Positions 60,064 through 64,000 of a stretch of 64,000 bases of DNA are shown in pieces. The notes below the pieces were generated by a model. That model did not search any database, was not told where the DNA came from, and saw only the letters and a list, made by a program, of their open reading frames with translations. This DNA comes from Azospirillum sp. TSA2s. GTDB lineage: Bacteria > Pseudomonadota > Alphaproteobacteria > Azospirillales > Azospirillaceae. Where the stretch lies: NCBI RefSeq assembly GCF_004923315.1, contig NZ_CP039644.1:186001-250000 (forward strand), given 5' to 3'. The position numbers and the translations under genes were made by a program. Each line of letters opens with the position of its first letter. Positions within the stretch are counted from its first letter, which is position 1.

Positions 60064-61482
60064 ATGCACAGAATTGACCTGAAGGATGGCGCCGACCTGG
60101 ACGGCTTCCGCCGCGCGCTGCGCGGGCTGGTCGCGCTGGGCGCCGATCCGGACGACGTGGTGTGGAGCGTCGGGGCGGCACCGTCGCTGTTCGGGGATAT
60201 GGCTCCGCTGCCGGCGGATGCGCCGCCGGTGTCGCTGCCGCGGCCGGTGGGGGCGCTGATCGAAAGCGTGGTCTGCCACCGCGATCCGGAACGCTACGCC
60301 CTGCTGCACCGGCTGGTCTGGCGGGTGCTGCGGGGGGAGCGCGACATGCTCGACCACCATGCCGATCCGCTGGTGCACCGGCTGGCGCTGCTCGACAAGG
60401 CGGTGCGGCGCGACCTGCACAAGATGCACGCCTTCCTGCGCTTCCGCGAGGTGCGCGATCCTGATGGGGCTGAGCGTTACGTCGCGTGGTTCGAGCCAGA
60501 CCATTTCATCGTCGAGGCCACCGCCCCCTTCTTCGTCGAGCGCTTCGAAAGTCTGGTCTGGACCATCCTGACGCCGGTGGGCTCGCTGCAGTGGGACCGG
60601 CGCTCGCTGACCGTCGGGCCGGCGGCTTTGAGGCCGGAGGGGCTCGACCGCGACGACCGCTTCGCCGAGGGTTGGCAGCGCTATTACGAGAGCACCTTCA
60701 ACCCGGCACGGGTGAACCCCACGGCGATGCGGGCGGAGATGCCGCGGAAATACTGGGCCAATTTGCCGGAAGCGGCGGCGATCCCAGCCATGATCCGTTC
60801 CGCGCCTGCGCGGGTGCAGGCGATGATCGAGGCGGAAGCCGCCGCCCCCCGCCGCCGCAACCCCGACAAGGCCGTCGCCGCCATGGCCCGGCAGGAGCCG
60901 GCGACGCTGGCCGAGCTGAACCGCATCATCCTGGCGGCGGATCCACTGGTGCCGGGGGCGACGCAGGCCGTGCTGGGTGAGGGGCCGGAAGGGGCCGCCA
61001 TCGCCATCGTCGGCGAGCAGCCCGGCGACCAGGAGGACATGGAGGGCCGCCCCTTCGTCGGTCCCGCCGGCCAACTGCTGAGCCGCGCGCTGGAGGAGGC
61101 CGGGATCGAGCGCGGCGTCGCCTACCTGACCAACGCGGTCAAGCATTTCAAGTTCGTGGCCCGCGGCAAGCGCCGCCTGCACCAGTCGCCGACCGCCGGC
61201 GAGGTGAAGCATTACCGCTGGTGGCTGATGAAGGAGCTGTCCTTCGTCCGCCCGCGCCTGGTGGTGACGCTGGGCGCCACGGCGGCCCTGGCGCTCACCG
61301 GGCGCAGCGTGTCGGTCCTGCGGGAGCGCGGGTCGATGGGGTTCGGCGACTGGAACGGCTTCGTCACCGTCCACCCGTCCTACCTGCTGCGCCTGCCGGC
61401 CGGGGAGGCGGCGGAAAAGGCCTATCAGGACTTCATCGCCGACCTGCGACGGGCGCGGGAGATGGTGGAGAGGGCCGGTTGA
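60064..61482 (+). CDS. TIGR03915-UdgX fusion (uracil-DNA binding/glycosylase-like)
   Basis: A 472-residue two-domain protein. The N-terminal part (1-260) is the TIGR03915-type SAM-linked domain (DPERYALLHRLVWRVLRGER, VRRDLHKMHAFLRFREVRDP). The C-terminal part (from about 285) is a UdgX-type uracil-DNA glycosylase: GEQPGDQEDMEGRPFVGPAG, then the special loop KRRLHQSP near 368, whose His in UdgX forms a covalent bond with the DNA after uracil removal, and VTVHPSYLLRLPAGEAAE. Partner of the radical SAM gene at 57560. ATG with GGAAGG 4 bases upstream. Confidence 0.9.
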   Translation: MHRIDLKDGADLDGFRRALRGLVALGADPDDVVWSVGAAPSLFGDMAPLPADAPPVSLPRPVGALIESVVCHRDPERYALLHRLVWRVLRGERDMLDHHADPLVHRLALLDKAVRRDLHKMHAFLRFREVRDPDGAERYVAWFEPDHFIVEATAPFFVERFESLVWTILTPVGSLQWDRRSLTVGPAALRPEGLDRDDRFAEGWQRYYESTFNPARVNPTAMRAEMPRKYWANLPEAAAIPAMIRSAPARVQAMIEAEAAAPRRRNPDKAVAAMARQEPATLAELNRIILAADPLVPGATQAVLGEGPEGAAIAIVGEQPGDQEDMEGRPFVGPAGQLLSRALEEAGIERGVAYLTNAVKHFKFVARGKRRLHQSPTAGEVKHYRWWLMKELSFVRPRLVVTLGATAALALTGRSVSVLRERGSMGFGDWNGFVTVHPSYLLRLPAGEAAEKAYQDFIADLRRAREMVERAG

Positions 61483-61524
61483 CGGCCTCAACGGGTATGA
61501 TCGAGTGTTCCATGAGGAGCAGTC

Positions 61525-61710
61525 ATGACCGAGGTCGAACGTCTGACCATCACCTTGCTGGCCGCCCTGCAGCGCCAGGAATTCGCGTCGCTGAAGGCGG
61601 ACATCGACCGGGGTATGACCGATCTGGCCGACAGACGCCTGACGGACTTCGATGCTGACCGGATCGTCGAACGAGGGAAAGCATTATCCGTCCGCTCCCG
61701 CTCCACCTGA
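61525..61710 (+). pseudogene. ParD-like antitoxin with internal deletion
   Basis: A 61-residue ORF. It begins TEVERLTITLL, the strand of a ParD ribbon-helix-helix, and ends ALQRQEFASLKADIDRGMTD, then FDADRIVERGKAL, as in ParD C-termini. The about 35 residues between (RHH helices) that normally separate these are missing in frame. No parE toxin follows. A decayed antitoxin is the likely reading; a tiny intact protein is less likely. Confidence 0.55.
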
Positions 61711-61741
61711 CCGAGGCGGCCGTCAGTGAAAAACAACGCCC

Positions 61742-62833
61742 TCAGCCCCGCTCCGGAAACAGCCCGAGCAGCCCGTCGCGCGTGGCGGGGCAGACGCCGC
61801 GTTCGGTGATCAGGCCGGTCACCAGCCGGGCCGGCGTGACGTCGAAGGCGTAATTGGCGACCGGGCTGCCATCGGGGGTGACGCGCACCGTCTCGATCCG
61901 GCCGTCGGCGGTGCGGCCGGTCAGCTCGCTCACCTCGCGGCCGTCGCGCTCCTCGATGGGGATCTCCCGCACGCCGTCGGCGATGGTCCAGTCGATGGTC
62001 GGCGACGGCAGCCCGACATAGAAGGGAACGCCGTTGTCGTGCGCGGCCAACGCCTTCAGATAGGTGCCGATCTTGTTGCAGACGTCGCCGGTCGCGGTGG
62101 TGCGGTCAGTGCCGACGATGCACAGGTCGACCTTGCCATGCTGCATCAGATGGCCGCCGACATTGTCGGCGATGACGGTGTGGGGGACGCCGTGGTGCTT
62201 CAGCTCCCAGGCGGTCAGGCTGGCGCCCTGGTTGCGCGGCCGGGTCTCGTCCACCCAGACATGCAGCGGGATGCCCTGCTCGAAGGCGGCATAGACGGGG
62301 GCGAGCGCCGTGCCCCAGTCGACGGTGGCGAGCCAGCCGGCGTTGCAGTGGGTCAGCACATTCACCGGCTCGCCCGGCTTTTTGCGCGCCGCCGCGGCGC
62401 GGATCAAGGCCGCGCCGTGCAAGCCGATGGAGCGGTTGATCTCGACATCCTCGTCGGCGATCGCCGCGGCCTCCGCCTCGGCGGCCTCGACGCGCCGGGC
62501 CTCCGGCAGCGGGGCCAGCAGGCCGCGCATGCGCTCCAGCGCCCAGCGCAGGTTGACCGCGGTCGGACGGGTCGCCAGCAGGGTGGCGCAGGCCCGCTCC
62601 AGCCCGCGGTCGCTGGTGTCGGCGCGCAGGGCGAGCGCCACGCCATAGGCCGCCGCCGCGCCGATCAGCGGGGCGCCGCGCACCAGCATGGCGCGGATGG
62701 CGTGGGCGGCCTCCTCCAGGCTGGTCAGGCGGACGACGGCGAAATCGTGCGGCAGCCGGGTCTGGTCGATGATGGCGACGGCACCGTCGCCGTCCGGCCA
62801 GATGGTGCGATAGGCCGTCCCGTCGATCCGCAT
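61742..62833 (-). CDS. mtnA: Methylthioribose-1-phosphate isomerase
   Basis: A 363-residue enzyme of the methionine salvage pathway; converts 5-methylthioribose 1-phosphate to the ribulose form. Seen: [53 protein letters not shown] (catalytic Cys region), [18 protein letters not shown] loop [30 protein letters not shown] and [20 protein letters not shown] (catalytic Asp region). The start at 62833 ([11 protein letters not shown]) matches the family; ATGs 5-6 codons earlier exist. Divergent from mtnP. Confidence 0.95.
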   Translation of the reverse strand: MRIDGTAYRTIWPDGDGAVAIIDQTRLPHDFAVVRLTSLEEAAHAIRAMLVRGAPLIGAAAAYGVALALRADTSDRGLERACATLLATRPTAVNLRWALERMRGLLAPLPEARRVEAAEAEAAAIADEDVEINRSIGLHGAALIRAAAARKKPGEPVNVLTHCNAGWLATVDWGTALAPVYAAFEQGIPLHVWVDETRPRNQGASLTAWELKHHGVPHTVIADNVGGHLMQHGKVDLCIVGTDRTTATGDVCNKIGTYLKALAAHDNGVPFYVGLPSPTIDWTIADGVREIPIEERDGREVSELTGRTADGRIETVRVTPDGSPVANYAFDVTPARLVTGLITERGVCPATRDGLLGLFPERG

Positions 62834-62910
62834 GACATGACACTCCATCAAAAGCCGGATTGGCCAAAGCCGGACTGGCGAAGGTAGGGGGTGGATGGCC
62901 CGGCATCAAT

Positions 62911-62940
62911 CCGCTTTTGGCCGCTTGTGGCCGCTTGTGG
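62911..62940. repeat. Three tandem 10-bp units
   Basis: CCGCTTTTGG then CCGCTTGTGG twice, head to tail, between divergent mtnA and mtnP. One base differs in the first unit. It may bind a regulator or be a slippage product. Confidence 0.6.
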
Positions 62941-63011
62941 AGGAAGTCCGCTGTTGCCTTCTCCTGGTCTGCCCGGAATAGTCGCACCGGCTTCAGCGGG
63001 GAGAGCAGGGC

Positions 63012-63911
63012 ATGAGCGGTGATGCGGTTGGCGGTGCGGTTGGCGAAACGGTTCTGGGCGTGATCGGCGGCAGCGGCCTGTACGACATCGACGGGCTGGA
63101 GAACACCCGCTGGGTCAAGGTGGCGACCCCCTTCGGCGACCCGTCGGACGAACTGCTGACCGGCGAGCTGGCGGGGCAGAAGCTGGTCTTCCTGCCGCGC
63201 CACGGCCGCGGCCACCGCATCCCGCCGTCGGAGCTGAATTTCCGCGCCAACATCCACGCCCTGAAGCAGCTGGGCGTGACCGAGATCCTGTCGGTGTCGG
63301 CGGTCGGCTCGCTGAAGGAGAATCTGCCGCCCGGCAGCTTCGTGGTGATCGACCAGTTCATCGACCGCACCTTCGCCCGCGACAAGACCTTCTTCGGCAG
63401 CGGGCTGGTCGCCCATGTGGCGCTGGGCCATCCGGTCTGCGGCCGGCTGGGCGACCTGATCGAGGAGGCGCTGGTCGAGCTGGACATCCCGCACCAGCGG
63501 CGCGGCACCTACATGGTGATGGAGGGGCCGCAATTCTCCACCGTCGCCGAATCGACCCTCTACCGCAGCTGGGGCTGCGACGTCATCGGCATGACCAACA
63601 TGCCGGAGGCCAAGCTCGCCCGCGAGGCGGAGATGTGCTACGCGACCGTCGCCATGGTCACCGATTACGACTGCTGGCACGAGGGGCACGACCATGTGTC
63701 GGTCGATGCGGTGATCAAGGTTGTGGTCGCCAATGCCGGCAGGGCGCGCGCGCTGGTCTCGGCCCTGGCGCCGAAGGTGGCGGGGCGCGAGGGTGCGTGC
63801 ACCCAGGGCTGCCACACCGCCCTCGACAACGCCATCATGACCGCCCCCTCCCACCGCGACCCAGCGATGCTGGAAAAGCTGTCGCTGATCGTGAAGCGCA
63901 CGCTCGGCTGA
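63012..63911 (+). CDS. mtnP: S-methyl-5'-thioadenosine phosphorylase
   Basis: A 299-residue enzyme that splits methylthioadenosine to adenine and methylthioribose 1-phosphate, the substrate of MtnA. Family text: LGVIGGSGLYDIDGLENTRW, LVFLPRHGRGHRIPPSELNF, RANIHALKQLGVTEILSVSA, VGSLKENLPPGSFVVIDQFI, MEGPQFSTVAESTLYRSWG, VIGMTNMPEAKLAREAEM and VTDYDCWHEGHDHVSVDAV. Together with the divergent mtnA it covers two successive salvage steps. Confidence 0.95.
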   Translation: MSGDAVGGAVGETVLGVIGGSGLYDIDGLENTRWVKVATPFGDPSDELLTGELAGQKLVFLPRHGRGHRIPPSELNFRANIHALKQLGVTEILSVSAVGSLKENLPPGSFVVIDQFIDRTFARDKTFFGSGLVAHVALGHPVCGRLGDLIEEALVELDIPHQRRGTYMVMEGPQFSTVAESTLYRSWGCDVIGMTNMPEAKLAREAEMCYATVAMVTDYDCWHEGHDHVSVDAVIKVVVANAGRARALVSALAPKVAGREGACTQGCHTALDNAIMTAPSHRDPAMLEKLSLIVKRTLG

Positions 63912-63953
63912 TCCGCAGCGGGAGAGGGGGCCAGGGGAGAGGGGACGGAGCGG

Positions 63954-64000
63954 GCCTATCAGGACTTCGTCGCCGACCTGCGGCGGGCGCGGGCGAAGTT
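63954..64000 (+). other. Second copy of the udgX 3' end, continuing past the window
   Basis: Bases 63954-63993 match 61420-61459 at 38 of 40 positions and keep the frame (AYQDFVADLRRAR versus AYQDFIADLRRAR). No start or family context precedes it; the upstream 40 bases after mtnP are purine-rich filler. It looks like the tail of a udgX duplicate or a recombination scar. Confidence 0.55.

Noticed and set aside
62834..63011. SAM-type riboswitch before methionine salvage genes
   Set aside because: No conserved SAM riboswitch stems; only the 10-bp tandem repeat was found.

Overview
The window is high-GC alphaproteobacterial DNA. Gene content and protein style (fused heptose enzymes, UdgX fusion, curli-type genes, many hybrid histidine kinases, AUA-start infC) fit a Rhodospirillales member close to Azospirillum; this is inference from protein resemblance, not a database result. 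The right half reads like stable chromosome (infC, dacA, mtnA/mtnP, UDP-sugar dehydrogenase). The left half is accessory: surface structures, glycan genes, a recombinase and IS debris. No tRNA, rRNA or CRISPR array was seen.

Layout. 1-6160: two divergent three-gene arms around a 136-bp promoter region. One arm encodes a Cys-motif protein, a membrane protein and a tubulin-like GTPase (cut by the window edge); the other encodes OmpA-like, DUF4384-like and PEGA proteins. 6906-10716: XRE regulator, DUF1612-like HTH protein with an operator-like repeat, a small unknown and a serine recombinase. 10748-13800: FkbM-like and radical SAM/SPASM genes abutting a decayed IS200/IS605 element. 13860-22576: a curli-type locus (two curlin-repeat proteins, CsgG, CsgF) divergent from a 1642-residue RTX adhesin. 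23049-32062: a TPR protein, a sulfotransferase and a six-gene, tightly coupled glycan operon (two glycosyltransferases, two methyltransferases, a cupin, a DegT aminotransferase).

32317-38664: ClC channel, aquaporin Z, a tiny membrane protein, two tandem LuxR paralogues and a receiver domain without its phospho-acceptor. 38907-42098: fused heptose guanylyltransferase/phosphatase, a YkvA protein and an acyltransferase. 42150-45413: metal-resistance module (DUF411 protein, P1B ATPase, divergent MerR with a clear MerR-type promoter). 45685-51676: two hybrid kinases flanking dacA, then infC. 52352-56945: zinc metallopeptidase, HigA with only a HigB remnant, an unknown, a UDP-sugar dehydrogenase and a DUF2076 protein.

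57329-64000: a DNA-damage-type pair, radical SAM protein plus TIGR03915-UdgX fusion, is split by an intact solo TnpB element. It is flanked by a truncated TPR fragment, an IS-end remnant and an internally deleted ParD. MtnA and MtnP follow, and the last 47 bases repeat the 3' end of the udgX gene.

Most interesting: the tubulin-like/envelope cluster at the left edge, the rSAM-UdgX pair interrupted by TnpB, the curli/RTX matrix locus, and several small molecular fossils (HigB, ParD, TnpB, TnpA-DDE chimera) that show active rearrangement.
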